Notes under the pieces: model-generated | The model's database searches: none | Told to the model about the DNA's origin: nothing | The model's input: only the letters and a program-made list of their open reading frames with translations | Source: Sphaerisporangium album | Lineage (GTDB): Bacteria; Actinomycetota; Actinomycetes; Streptosporangiales; Streptosporangiaceae | DNA length: 64,000 nt | Assembly: GCF_003323745.1 (NCBI RefSeq) | Contig: NZ_QOIL01000005.1 | Span: 62,001-126,000, forward strand | Direction of reading: 5' to 3' | Shown here: positions 57,117 through 64,000 of the stretch, piece by piece | Layout: every line of letters begins with the position of its first letter | Position numbering within the stretch: position 1 is the stretch's first letter | Program-made: the position numbers and the translations under genes

Positions 57117-57560
57117 ATGAGCAAGATCGATATTACCCGCGTGCTCGATGCCCCGCGCGACCTGGTCTACGCGGCCTGGACCCAGCCGGAGCACTTCACC
57201 CACTGGTGGGGCGCGCCCCTGGACACCATCTCCATGGACGTCCGCCCCGGCGGCGAGTGGAAGGCCACGATCGTGGTCGACGAGCAGACCCAGGTCCCCT
57301 TCGCCGGCGTCTACCAGGAAGTCGTCCCGAACGAGCGTCTGGTCTACACGCTGGCCGACCTCAGCGGCAAGGAGCCCACCCCGGAGCAGGCCGCCGCCGG
57401 CCCGGAGACCGTGACCGTCACGTTCTCCGACGCCGACAACGGCACCAACATGGTCTTCGTGCAGGAGGGCAACCTCCCCGAGGAGGAGCTCCCCCGCACC
57501 GTGGAGGGGTGGGGTTTCTTCTTCGACGCCCTCAGCGAGTACGTCACGAAGATCAAGTAA
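57117..57560 (+). CDS. SRPBCC / AHSA1-type small-molecule-binding protein
   Basis: The 147-residue protein is a START-like domain of the activator-of-Hsp90 ATPase C-terminal type: ITRVLDAPRDLVYAAWTQPE, FTHWWGAPLDTISMDVRPGG, EWKATIVVDE, YQEVVPNERLVYTLADL and GWGFFFDALSEYV. Members bind hydrophobic ligands; some act as cyclases or aromatases. It starts at ATG 57117 behind GAAAGGA, 84 bases after the oxygenase. In a cluster it could bind, carry or cyclise an intermediate, or be a self-protection protein. No catalytic residue can be named. Confidence 0.82.
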   Translation: MSKIDITRVLDAPRDLVYAAWTQPEHFTHWWGAPLDTISMDVRPGGEWKATIVVDEQTQVPFAGVYQEVVPNERLVYTLADLSGKEPTPEQAAAGPETVTVTFSDADNGTNMVFVQEGNLPEEELPRTVEGWGFFFDALSEYVTKIK

Positions 57561-57883
57561 TGTGACGACGGGGGAGATCCCCGGTGACCGCCGGCAACGG
57601 ACGACGTGGGGTCCGCCGGCCCGGTCCGATCTCCTCCACCTGCGGGATGTCCGGCCGCGCCGAGGGGCGGAGCCGTAACCGGCGACGATGGCGAGGCGCC
57701 GGGCGCGACCTGCCTGGAGTGGCCGGACATCGGACGGCCGCCGGTGGCGGGGGAGCACACCGCGCGATCGGGGTGGGGCGTGGCCGATGCCGCGCCCCTG
57801 TCGCATGACCGGACTCGTTCGCGCGCGGGAATTCCGCAAACGGCGATAAGCGAATCAACGCCCCGCGATGTTAGCGTCGATTC
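57561..57883. other. Intergenic region, 323 bp
   Basis: This lies between the SRPBCC gene and the second C-methyltransferase. I see no gene, no strong hairpin and no good copy of the cluster operator. GCAAACGGCGATAAG at about 57847 matches it only partly. Confidence 0.5.
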
Positions 57884-59095
57884 ATGGAGACTTCCTGCCG
57901 CATCTGCTCTGGGCCGGTGAAAGGTTCGATAGACCTCGGTGTCCAGCCACGCGGAAATGCCTTCCCCAAGCCTGACCAATTGGCTGGGGAATTCTTTTAC
58001 CCGCTGATCGTCGGGATGTGTGACTCGTGCGCGATGGTGCAATTGATGGCCGAGATCCCGCAGGAAGTCAGATATCACGACGAGTACCCGTACCGGGCCT
58101 CCAACTCCACCGTGCACAGCGAGCACTTCGCCGGCGTCGCGCGCCGGCTGCTGCGCACCGAGCTGACCGGCCACGACCCGTTCATCGTCGAGATCGGCTG
58201 CAATGACGGCGTCATGCTCGCCACGGTCGCCGACGCCGGTGTCCGGCACCTGGGCGTCGAGCCGTCCCAGGAGGTGGCCGCCCTGGCCCGGTCGAAAGGC
58301 GTGCGGGTGCTGCCGCGCTTCTTCGACGAGGAGACCGCGGGGGAGATCCGCGCCGGGCACGGCCCCGCCGACGTCATCTTCGGCGCCAACGTCATCGCGC
58401 ACATCTCCCACCTCGACTCCGTGCTCAAGGGCGCCGTGACGCTGCTCGGCCCCAACGGGGTGTTCGTCTTCGAGGAGCCCTACCTCGGCGCCGTCGTCGA
58501 GCAGACCGCCTTCGACCTGTTCTACGACGAGCACTCCTTCGTCTTCTCCGTCAGCTCCATCCGCGCCGCCGCCCGTCTCTTCGGGCTCGATCTGGTGGAC
58601 GCCGAGCCGCTGGCCATCCACGGCGGCTCCATGCGCTACACGCTCGCCAAGCGCGGCGCCCGCCTTCCCACCGCGGCCGTCGGCGAGCTGCTGGCCTCTG
58701 AGCGGGCGCGGCGCCTCGACCGGCCCGCCACGCTCGTGGAGCTCAACCGCCGGGCCGAACGCGTCCGCGACGAGCTGACCGCGCTGCTCACCTCGCTGCG
58801 GGCGGACGGCAAGCGGGTGGCCGGCTACGGGGCGCCCGCCAAGATCACCACGGTCACCAACTACTGCGGGATCGGGACCGAGCTGATCCCGTACGTGTGC
58901 GACTCGACGCCGTCCAAGCAGGACCGGGTGGTCGCCGGATCCCACATCCCGGTGGTGGCGCCGTCGGTGTTCCGAGAGGACCGGCCGGACTACGCGGTGC
59001 TGTTCGCGTGGAACCACGCCAAGGAGATCATGGCGAAGGAGAGCGACTTCGCCGGCCGCTGGATCCTCTACATCCCCGAGGTCCACATTCTCTGA
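57884..59095 (+). CDS. NDP-sugar C-methyltransferase, SgcA3/TylC3 type (copy 2)
   Basis: The 403-residue enzyme is the paralogue of the gene at 39432. The zinc site is CRICSG and CDSCAMVQL; the SAM site FIVEIGCNDGVMLATVADAG; the C-terminal domain VAGYGAPAKITTVTNYCGIG and VLFAWNHAKEIMAKES. Both proteins align end to end without gaps of note. Two C-methyltransferases in one aminosugar cluster could place two methyl groups (as the gem-dimethyl carbon of the C-1027 sugar) or act on two different sugars. It ends convergently with the FAD oxidase, separated by a strong hairpin. Confidence 0.9.
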   Translation: METSCRICSGPVKGSIDLGVQPRGNAFPKPDQLAGEFFYPLIVGMCDSCAMVQLMAEIPQEVRYHDEYPYRASNSTVHSEHFAGVARRLLRTELTGHDPFIVEIGCNDGVMLATVADAGVRHLGVEPSQEVAALARSKGVRVLPRFFDEETAGEIRAGHGPADVIFGANVIAHISHLDSVLKGAVTLLGPNGVFVFEEPYLGAVVEQTAFDLFYDEHSFVFSVSSIRAAARLFGLDLVDAEPLAIHGGSMRYTLAKRGARLPTAAVGELLASERARRLDRPATLVELNRRAERVRDELTALLTSLRADGKRVAGYGAPAKITTVTNYCGIGTELIPYVCDSTPSKQDRVVAGSHIPVVAPSVFREDRPDYAVLFAWNHAKEIMAKESDFAGRWILYIPEVHIL

Positions 59096-59120
59096 CCCGT
59101 CACGGCCGTCCCATCACGCG

Positions 59121-59152
59121 AGCGGCCCGCCACGACATCGTGGCGGGCCGCT
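59121..59152. terminator. Bidirectional terminator between convergent genes
   Basis: AGCGGCCCGCCACG (59121-59134), loop ACAT, CGTGGCGGGCCGCT (59139-59152): a perfect 14-bp stem in the 69-bp spacer between two convergent genes. Confidence 0.8.
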
Positions 59153-59164
59153 GCGGCGTCCGGG

Positions 59165-60643
59165 CTACCTTCGGGTGGCGCCCGGCATGATGTCGTCGCG
59201 GAACAGGCCGTCCGGGTCCACGCGGGCGCGCACCGCGTCCACGGCGGCCACCGTGGCCCCGTCCAGGTGTCCCTGGGGCTGGTCGAAGCGCTCCACGAAC
59301 GTGGGCGCGGTCGTGCCGGCGTCCCAGGGGGTGAGGGCGGACCTGACCACGGGGAGCCGGGCGAGAATGTCCTCCCGCGTGCCCGACAGCCCGGGGACGC
59401 CGCCGCCCGAGTAGCCGTAGCGGGCCGTCAGGTGGTTCAGGGCGCCGCCGGTGGGGTCGGGGTCGGCGTAGGCGCCCCCGAGCTGGCGCAGGCCCGCGGC
59501 GATCAGCGGGGAGCGCGAGCCCGCGCCGATGACCTCCAGCAGCGCGTCGATGCCCGCCTCCCCGAGCTCGTTCAGCAGCAGGTGGTCGCCGATGACCTCG
59601 ACGGGGTCGGACGGGTCCATGTGCGTGTCCAGGAGCCCCGCGGGACCGGTCGTCTGCCACGTGTCGAGCACCGGCGGCGCGATGCCGCGCAGTGGGCCCA
59701 GGAGCTCGCCGGCCTGCGCCTGGGCGGCCGCCACGTCGTCGTCCGTCCCGGCCAGCACGGCGCCGTCCACGAACAGGACGGGGCCCGCCGACAGCATGGG
59801 CGGCACGTCAGGCAGGTCGGGCAGGTTGAGGACGCGCACGCTGGTCGTCGCCTCGCGCGGCGCGGTCAGCGTCCACTCGCGCCAGGCCCGCAACAGCTCG
59901 GGCGCGTGGACGGCGGGCCAGCACGCCGCCCCGGTGACCACCTTCGCCACCGGGAACAGGGCGACCTCCACAGCGGTGACGACGCCGAAGCCGCCCCCGC
60001 CGCCGCGCAGCGCCCACAGCAGCTCGCCGTCCCCGCCGGCCCCGGTGTCCGCGCCGAAGACCGCGCCCGTGCCCGACGCCCTGCGGAGCTCGCCGTCCGC
60101 CGTGACGAGTTCCACCGCGCGCACGCTGTTGGCCGCGAGCCCGGTGCGCCGGCCGTAGAAGCTGAGCCCGCCCCCGAGGAGGTACCCGACCACGCCGACC
60201 GTCGGCGAAGAGCCGTGCGCGACCGACAGGCCGTGTTCGGCGGCGGCCTTGACCACCGCGCCCCAGCGGGTCCCCGCGGGCACGCGGGCCACCCGCCGTT
60301 CGGGGTCGATCTCGACGGGACCGCTCATCTCCGTCCGCAGCAGCAGCCCGCCGCGCACGGGACGGGCCGCCTCGGCCCAGTGGCCGGTGGTGTGCACCCG
60401 GACGGGCAGGCCCGAGCGGCGCGCGAAGCCGACGGCCTCCCGCACCTGCTCGACCGTGCGCACCACGGCGGCGGCGGCCGGCTTCGGCACCGCGCCCAGC
60501 GCGAACACCGCGGTCGCCGCCTCGTAGCCGGGCTGCCCCGGCCCGGCGATGAGCAGGGACCGCCCCGGCCCGGCGACGGGCGTGCCGGCCCCTTCCGGCC
60601 TGGGCAGGAGCACGCCGGGCTCTCCCGACTCCGTGACGGGCAT
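59165..60643 (-). CDS. FAD-linked oxidase, berberine-bridge-enzyme type
   Basis: The 492-residue flavoprotein belongs to the vanillyl-alcohol/berberine-bridge family. The flavin-attaching histidine is likely in VRVHTTGHWAEA, the pyrophosphate loop is GSSPTVGVVGYLLGGGLSFY, and the family run LELVTADGELRRASG appears as VELVTADGELRRASGTGA. The LWALRGGGGGFGVVTAVEVA stretch is highly typical. The cysteine used for a second covalent flavin bond is absent from the VGYLLGGG loop, so a single bond is expected. Members oxidise alcohols or form C-C bonds. Its ATG follows the stop of the upstream methyltransferase directly (TGAATG), so both are co-translated. Confidence 0.87.
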   Translation of the reverse strand: MPVTESGEPGVLLPRPEGAGTPVAGPGRSLLIAGPGQPGYEAATAVFALGAVPKPAAAAVVRTVEQVREAVGFARRSGLPVRVHTTGHWAEAARPVRGGLLLRTEMSGPVEIDPERRVARVPAGTRWGAVVKAAAEHGLSVAHGSSPTVGVVGYLLGGGLSFYGRRTGLAANSVRAVELVTADGELRRASGTGAVFGADTGAGGDGELLWALRGGGGGFGVVTAVEVALFPVAKVVTGAACWPAVHAPELLRAWREWTLTAPREATTSVRVLNLPDLPDVPPMLSAGPVLFVDGAVLAGTDDDVAAAQAQAGELLGPLRGIAPPVLDTWQTTGPAGLLDTHMDPSDPVEVIGDHLLLNELGEAGIDALLEVIGAGSRSPLIAAGLRQLGGAYADPDPTGGALNHLTARYGYSGGGVPGLSGTREDILARLPVVRSALTPWDAGTTAPTFVERFDQPQGHLDGATVAAVDAVRARVDPDGLFRDDIMPGATRR

Positions 60644-62188
60644 TCAGCTCACCCGCCGCGCGGTGATGAAGGCGAACGACTCGGGGCCCGAGCTCTCCAG
60701 CACCACCATGCCCGCGTCGGCGAGCCAGCGGTCCAGCTCCTCCCGCTCGAACAGCAGCATCCCGGCCGGCCGGCTCGGGAAGTAGTGCGCGGCCTGGAAG
60801 TGGCGGCAGACGGGGTCCTCGTCCCACACGAACGTCATCAGCGTGAACGTGCCGCCCGGCCTCAGCACGCGCCCCACCTCGGCGATGGCGGTGGCCGCCT
60901 CGTCGGGGAAGGCCTGCAGCGCGTTCCAGCAGACCACGGCGCCCATGCTGGCGTCGGCCAGCGGGATGTCCAGCGCGCTCGCGCGCACCGCGGGCACGTC
61001 GGGCACACGGCGGCGCAGCACGTTGAGCATGGGCAGGCCCAGGTCGAGGGCCAGCAGCCGGTCGCTGCCGACGGTCGCGGCGACGACGGAGGTCCAGCGG
61101 CCGGCGCCCGCCCCGAGGTCGAGCACGGGGCCGTCCACGGGGCGCACGCTGCGCGCGATGTAGGCGTCCTCGTCGGCGAGCGTGACCGCGCCGCCCCAGT
61201 TGCCGCCCGCCACGCGCAGGAATTCGGGACGCAGCAGCGCCTCGTAGTACAGGCCCATGCTGGGCATCTCGGCCAGGCTCTTGAGCAGGTCGGCGGTGGC
61301 CTCGTCGGCGTCGTCCCGCACGGCCCTGGTGAGGTCGAGGATGCCGCGGGAGGCCGGGTAGGCGACCGCGCAGGCCGGGCAGCGCACGGCGGCGCCGCTG
61401 TTGTCGAGCGGGCCCCGGCAGGACGGGCAGACCAGCGCGGACAGGTGCCGCGCGAACAGGCCGAGGCGCGGGTCGGCGCCCGTCGCGTCCGACTCGGGCG
61501 GCGCCTGCGGGCCGGGCACGTCGACCACCGGGCCGCGCCGGATCGACCAGTACGCCTTCAGCCCCATGTAGCCCCACACGGTCCGGCTGTCGTTGCGCCA
61601 GTTGACCTCGGCCTGCTCCTGGCTGAGCGCGCCGATCCACGCCTGGTCGAAGGCGCGCTCCTCGTCGGTGAGCCGCCAGATCTCGGGGGCGGGCCAGACC
61701 CGGCCGAGGCCGGTCCGCCGCTCGTCCATGAGGGTCAGGCAGCGGTCGAGCCGGGACCGGTCGCCGGAGTCCAGGCCGAGCCGGCCGGCGACGCCGAGCA
61801 CCCTGTCGCGGTCGTGCGGGAAATGCGCGAGCAGGTAGGCCAGGGCCTGGCCGAGCTCGGGGCCGGCGCCGTCGGCCAGGGCCAGGTAGCGGTCGAGGCC
61901 GGCGCGCACGGCCTCGGTCTGCCCCGCTTCGGCGATCAGGCCCAGCAGGATCAGCAGCCGGCCGGCGCGCGCGTCGTCGAGCCCGTCCAGCGCGCGGATG
62001 AGCTCGGGGATCGCCGACGGCGCGCGCTCGGTGAGCGTGCCGCCGTCCCACAGCGTCTGGTCCTGCGCGGTGCCGGGCGACCAGAGCGCGCCGACGAGCC
62101 GCGCGTAGGCCGCGTCGAGCCCGTCGGGCGATGCGCCCGTGAACTCCTCGAGAAGCATTGCTGGCGCGTACGTGGTGTCAACGCTCAT
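60644..62188 (-). CDS. SAM-dependent methyltransferase with helical N-terminal domain and zinc ribbon
   Basis: The 514-residue protein has three parts. Residues about 1-260 are helical and unlike known families (RLLILLGLIAEAGQTEAVRA; LGQALAYLLAHFPHDRDRVL). A zinc ribbon follows (CPSCRGPLDN ... CPACAVAYP). The C-terminal 240 residues are a class I methyltransferase: VDGPVLDLGAGAGRWTSVVA, ALDIPLADASMGAVVCWNAL, EVGRVLRPGGTFTLMTFVW. The ribbon plus methyltransferase part resembles RlmA/UbiE-type cluster enzymes. The substrate is unknown. It is divergent from the solute-binding-like gene, with a copy of the cluster motif in the 132-bp spacer. Confidence 0.8.
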   Translation of the reverse strand: MSVDTTYAPAMLLEEFTGASPDGLDAAYARLVGALWSPGTAQDQTLWDGGTLTERAPSAIPELIRALDGLDDARAGRLLILLGLIAEAGQTEAVRAGLDRYLALADGAGPELGQALAYLLAHFPHDRDRVLGVAGRLGLDSGDRSRLDRCLTLMDERRTGLGRVWPAPEIWRLTDEERAFDQAWIGALSQEQAEVNWRNDSRTVWGYMGLKAYWSIRRGPVVDVPGPQAPPESDATGADPRLGLFARHLSALVCPSCRGPLDNSGAAVRCPACAVAYPASRGILDLTRAVRDDADEATADLLKSLAEMPSMGLYYEALLRPEFLRVAGGNWGGAVTLADEDAYIARSVRPVDGPVLDLGAGAGRWTSVVAATVGSDRLLALDLGLPMLNVLRRRVPDVPAVRASALDIPLADASMGAVVCWNALQAFPDEAATAIAEVGRVLRPGGTFTLMTFVWDEDPVCRHFQAAHYFPSRPAGMLLFEREELDRWLADAGMVVLESSGPESFAFITARRVS

Positions 62189-62244
62189 GTTAATTCCCTT
62201 CGCGCGAAACGCTTCTCAGCATCACACCGGCCCGGCCGCCCGGT

Positions 62245-62288
62245 CACCTCCGTGCGTGCGGGAAAAACGCAGCGCAATAGCGGAGATG
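62245..62288. promoter_or_regulatory. Cluster operator 4 (one good and one weak half-site)
   Basis: GCAATAGCGGAGATG (62274-62288) matches the consensus fully. The left half CACCTCCGTGCGTGC (62245-62259) has two mismatches in the conserved bases. The site lies between divergent genes starting at 62188 and 62321, at the same place as operators 1-3. Confidence 0.6.
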
Positions 62289-62320
62289 CGGCGGGAAAAA
62301 GACGGATAAACCATGGGTTC

Positions 62321-63745
62321 ATGAAGAACAGGATTCCGATCGAAGTATGGGTCCCCGACCTGACGTTTCCCGGCTGGATGGATCGGTGGTATCAGCAGGC
62401 CGCCGATTTCGAGAGACTGCACCCCGAGTACCAGGTGGTGGTGCACGGCAAGGATTTCTGGCAGCTTCCCAGGCAGGTCGCGGAGGCCGCCGCGGAAGGG
62501 CACGTCCCGGCTCTGTCGGAGTACTACTTCTACATGACGCAGGTGGCGCGCGACTCGCGTCGGCAGGACGGCCGCCCGCTGTTCACCTCGGTGGAGAAGG
62601 CCATCGGCGGGCGCACCGAGGTGCTGGGCGAGCCGGTCGTGCTCGACGACATCATCGCTCCGCTGCGCGACTACTACACCCTCGACGGCGACCTGACGTG
62701 CATGCCGACCGTGGGCACCACGAGCCTGCTGTACGGCAACACCGACCTGCTGCGGCGCGCGGGCGTGGAGAGCATGCCGCGCACCTGGCAGGAGGTGGAG
62801 GAGGTGTGCGCCAGGGTGGCGGCGCTGCGTGACGGCCCCTCCCACGCCATCACGTGGTCCAACCACGGCACGTTCACCCAGCAGGCGCTGGCCACGCAGG
62901 GCGGCCTGCTCGTGAACGAGCACAACGGCCGGCTGGGGCGGGCCACGGTCGCCGACCTGGCCTCGCCGGAGATGATGCGCTGGGTGGAGTGGTGGCGCGG
63001 GCTGCACAGGAACGGCCACTACCACTACACCGGCAAGATCCCCGACTGGGCGGGCACGCTGAAGACCTTCGCCGACCAGGACGTGGCGATCCGGATCTCC
63101 TCCTCCAACGACGTCAACTACATGTTCAGAGCCGCGGAGGACAACGGCTTCGACGTCGAGGTGGGCATCTTCCCCTACGACGCGAACGTGCCGTACGTCG
63201 GCAACGCCATCGCCGGCACCGCGCTCTGGATGGCCGAGGGGCTGGACGAGGCGACGCAGGAGGGCGCGCTGGCGTTCCTCATGTACCTGCACAGCCCGCG
63301 CATGGCGGCCGAGCGCCACAAGGCCAACAGCTTCCTGCCGCTCACCCACTCCGCGCACGACCTGCTGGAGGAGGAGGGCTGGTACGCCGCCAACCCGCAC
63401 CACCGGCTGGCCTACGACCACGTCATGCGCTTCCCGACGGGCCAGAGCGGCGTCCCGGCCTCCGAGGGCGCGCTGTTCGGCGACTTCGCCGGCAACCAGG
63501 ACGTGATGACCAGGGCGATCGGCGACGTGCTCAATGGCGCCGACCCGGCCGAGCGCATGGCGTTCGCCACCGTGGAGGCGCAGGAGCTCCTCGACGCCTA
63601 CAACGCCTACGCGCTGTCGTCCGGGTGCCGCGACCCGCGGAACAGCCCGCCGACCAGCCTCAGCGTGGAGGCCTTCAAAGAGATGCGGGCCGGGCGCGAC
63701 TACTCGGCCGCCGACATGGAGGCCGTGGTCAAGCTCCACCGCTGA
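62321..63745 (+). CDS. Solute-binding-protein-like protein without signal peptide
   Basis: The 474-residue protein has the fold signature of sugar ABC-transporter binding proteins: ADFERLHPEYQVVVHGKDFW, DDIIAPLRDYYTLDGDLTCM, VGTTSLLYGNTDLLRRAGVE, PRTWQEVEEVCARVAAL and NAIAGTALWMAEGLDEATQE. It starts MKNRIPIEVWVPDLTFPGWM directly on the first strand: there is no signal peptide or lipobox cysteine, and no permease or ATPase gene follows. It is therefore probably cytoplasmic and repurposed, either as an intracellular binding/sequestering protein or as an enzyme. ATG 62321 lies 33 bases after operator 4, which puts it in the same regulon as the rest of the cluster. Confidence 0.8.
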   Translation: MKNRIPIEVWVPDLTFPGWMDRWYQQAADFERLHPEYQVVVHGKDFWQLPRQVAEAAAEGHVPALSEYYFYMTQVARDSRRQDGRPLFTSVEKAIGGRTEVLGEPVVLDDIIAPLRDYYTLDGDLTCMPTVGTTSLLYGNTDLLRRAGVESMPRTWQEVEEVCARVAALRDGPSHAITWSNHGTFTQQALATQGGLLVNEHNGRLGRATVADLASPEMMRWVEWWRGLHRNGHYHYTGKIPDWAGTLKTFADQDVAIRISSSNDVNYMFRAAEDNGFDVEVGIFPYDANVPYVGNAIAGTALWMAEGLDEATQEGALAFLMYLHSPRMAAERHKANSFLPLTHSAHDLLEEEGWYAANPHHRLAYDHVMRFPTGQSGVPASEGALFGDFAGNQDVMTRAIGDVLNGADPAERMAFATVEAQELLDAYNAYALSSGCRDPRNSPPTSLSVEAFKEMRAGRDYSAADMEAVVKLHR

Positions 63746-63764
63746 CACCCGCCGGAGCAGCGCG

Positions 63765-63801
63765 AAGGGGCCGCGGACCTGATGAAGGTCCGCGGCCCCT
63801 T
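63765..63801. terminator. Perfect bidirectional hairpin
   Basis: AAGGGGCCGCGGACCT (63765-63780), loop GATGA, and its perfect complement 63786-63801: a 16-bp stem between the convergent binding-protein gene and the glycosyltransferase. Confidence 0.85.
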
Positions 63802-63828
63802 GTCGATGCGGCTGCAGGCGCGGCCTGG

Positions 63829-64000
63829 TCAGCGGTGCATCGCGGTGAGCTTCTCCAAGGTGGGCACGATGTCGGCGGGGCCCGGCCGGTCCAGCCACTC
63901 CTGGTGCACGGCGGCGGCGCCGTCGCGGTAGCGGGGGTCCTCCAGCGCCGTGACGATCGCGGCCCTGATCTCCTCGACCGACTGCTTCTGGTGGTCGAGG
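63829..64000 (-). CDS. Glycosyltransferase C-terminus (gene continues outside the window)
   Basis: The last 56 codons read LDHQKQSVEEIRAAIVTALE, DPRYRDGAAAVHQEWLDRPG, PADIVPTLEKLTAMHR and stop at 63829. The AI..AL.DP.YR..A pattern followed by P.P...VP.LE is the end of GT1-type antibiotic glycosyltransferases. That fits the aminosugar genes, but only the tail is visible, so the call is tentative. Confidence 0.5.
   Translation of the reverse strand, partial: LDHQKQSVEEIRAAIVTALEDPRYRDGAAAVHQEWLDRPGPADIVPTLEKLTAMHR

Noticed and set aside
59267-62320. In-frame upstream extension of the binding-protein-like gene
   Set aside because: It runs antisense through the FAD oxidase and methyltransferase; the real start with family similarity is ATG 62321.

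Overview
The window is chromosomal DNA of a high-GC actinomycete. The codon use, the frequent GTG/TTG starts behind strong Shine-Dalgarno sites, and the gene families (LuxR, AraC and SigE-type regulators, NRPS, Sfp-type phosphopantetheinyl transferase, acyl-CoA carboxylase) all fit. A Streptosporangiales-type host is plausible, but the sequence alone does not settle it.

Region 1 (1-18.1 kb) is mixed chromosome. It starts with a partial GNAT/acyl-CoA synthetase preceded by two DosR-like boxes and a DoxX-type membrane protein. From 3.5 to 10.8 kb there is a small accessory island. It holds a histidine-kinase fragment joined to an ISL3 transposase fragment, a FokI-like PD-(D/E)xK nuclease, and, divergent from it, a strikingly AT-richer caspase/protein-kinase fusion; a dead IS110 element closes it. 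A cyanophycin operon (cphB-cphA), a HAD phosphatase, a LuxR regulator and an AraC regulator follow.

Region 2 (18.1-28.7 kb) is a decaying transition zone. It contains a 105-bp tandem duplication, a broken sigma factor, a possible YcaO-like protein, a LuxR-type regulator and a small protein with five NTW repeats that looks like a modified-peptide precursor. An acyl-CoA carboxylase, an internally deleted group II intron, a Sfp-type phosphopantetheinyl transferase, a hydrolase, two membrane proteins, and remnants of an epoxide hydrolase, an isochorismatase and a DhbA-like dehydrogenase complete it.

Region 3 (28.8-64 kb) is a natural-product cluster. A C-A-PCP NRPS, an SgcC4-type tyrosine aminomutase and an SgcC-type flavin hydroxylase match the beta-tyrosine branch of C-1027-type enediynes. 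A DegT aminotransferase, a DesVI-type N-methyltransferase and two SgcA3-type C-methyltransferases match its aminosugar branch. Around these sit unusual genes: a phenylacetyl-CoA-epoxidase-type set in which PaaA and PaaB are fused (PaaAB-C-D-E), a molybdopterin oxidoreductase, a benzoate-CoA-ligase-like enzyme, an arylamine N-acetyltransferase-like enzyme, and a tightly coupled operon (A-PCP, B12/radical SAM, acyl-CoA dehydrogenase, thioesterase, membrane acyltransferase, PhyH oxygenase, SRPBCC protein). An FAD oxidase, a large methyltransferase, a solute-binding-like protein without a signal peptide and the end of a glycosyltransferase follow. No enediyne PKS is present in the window.

The divergent promoters of region 3 share an inverted motif, GCAAYNNNNRAGATG. 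I propose it as the operator of one cluster-wide regulator.
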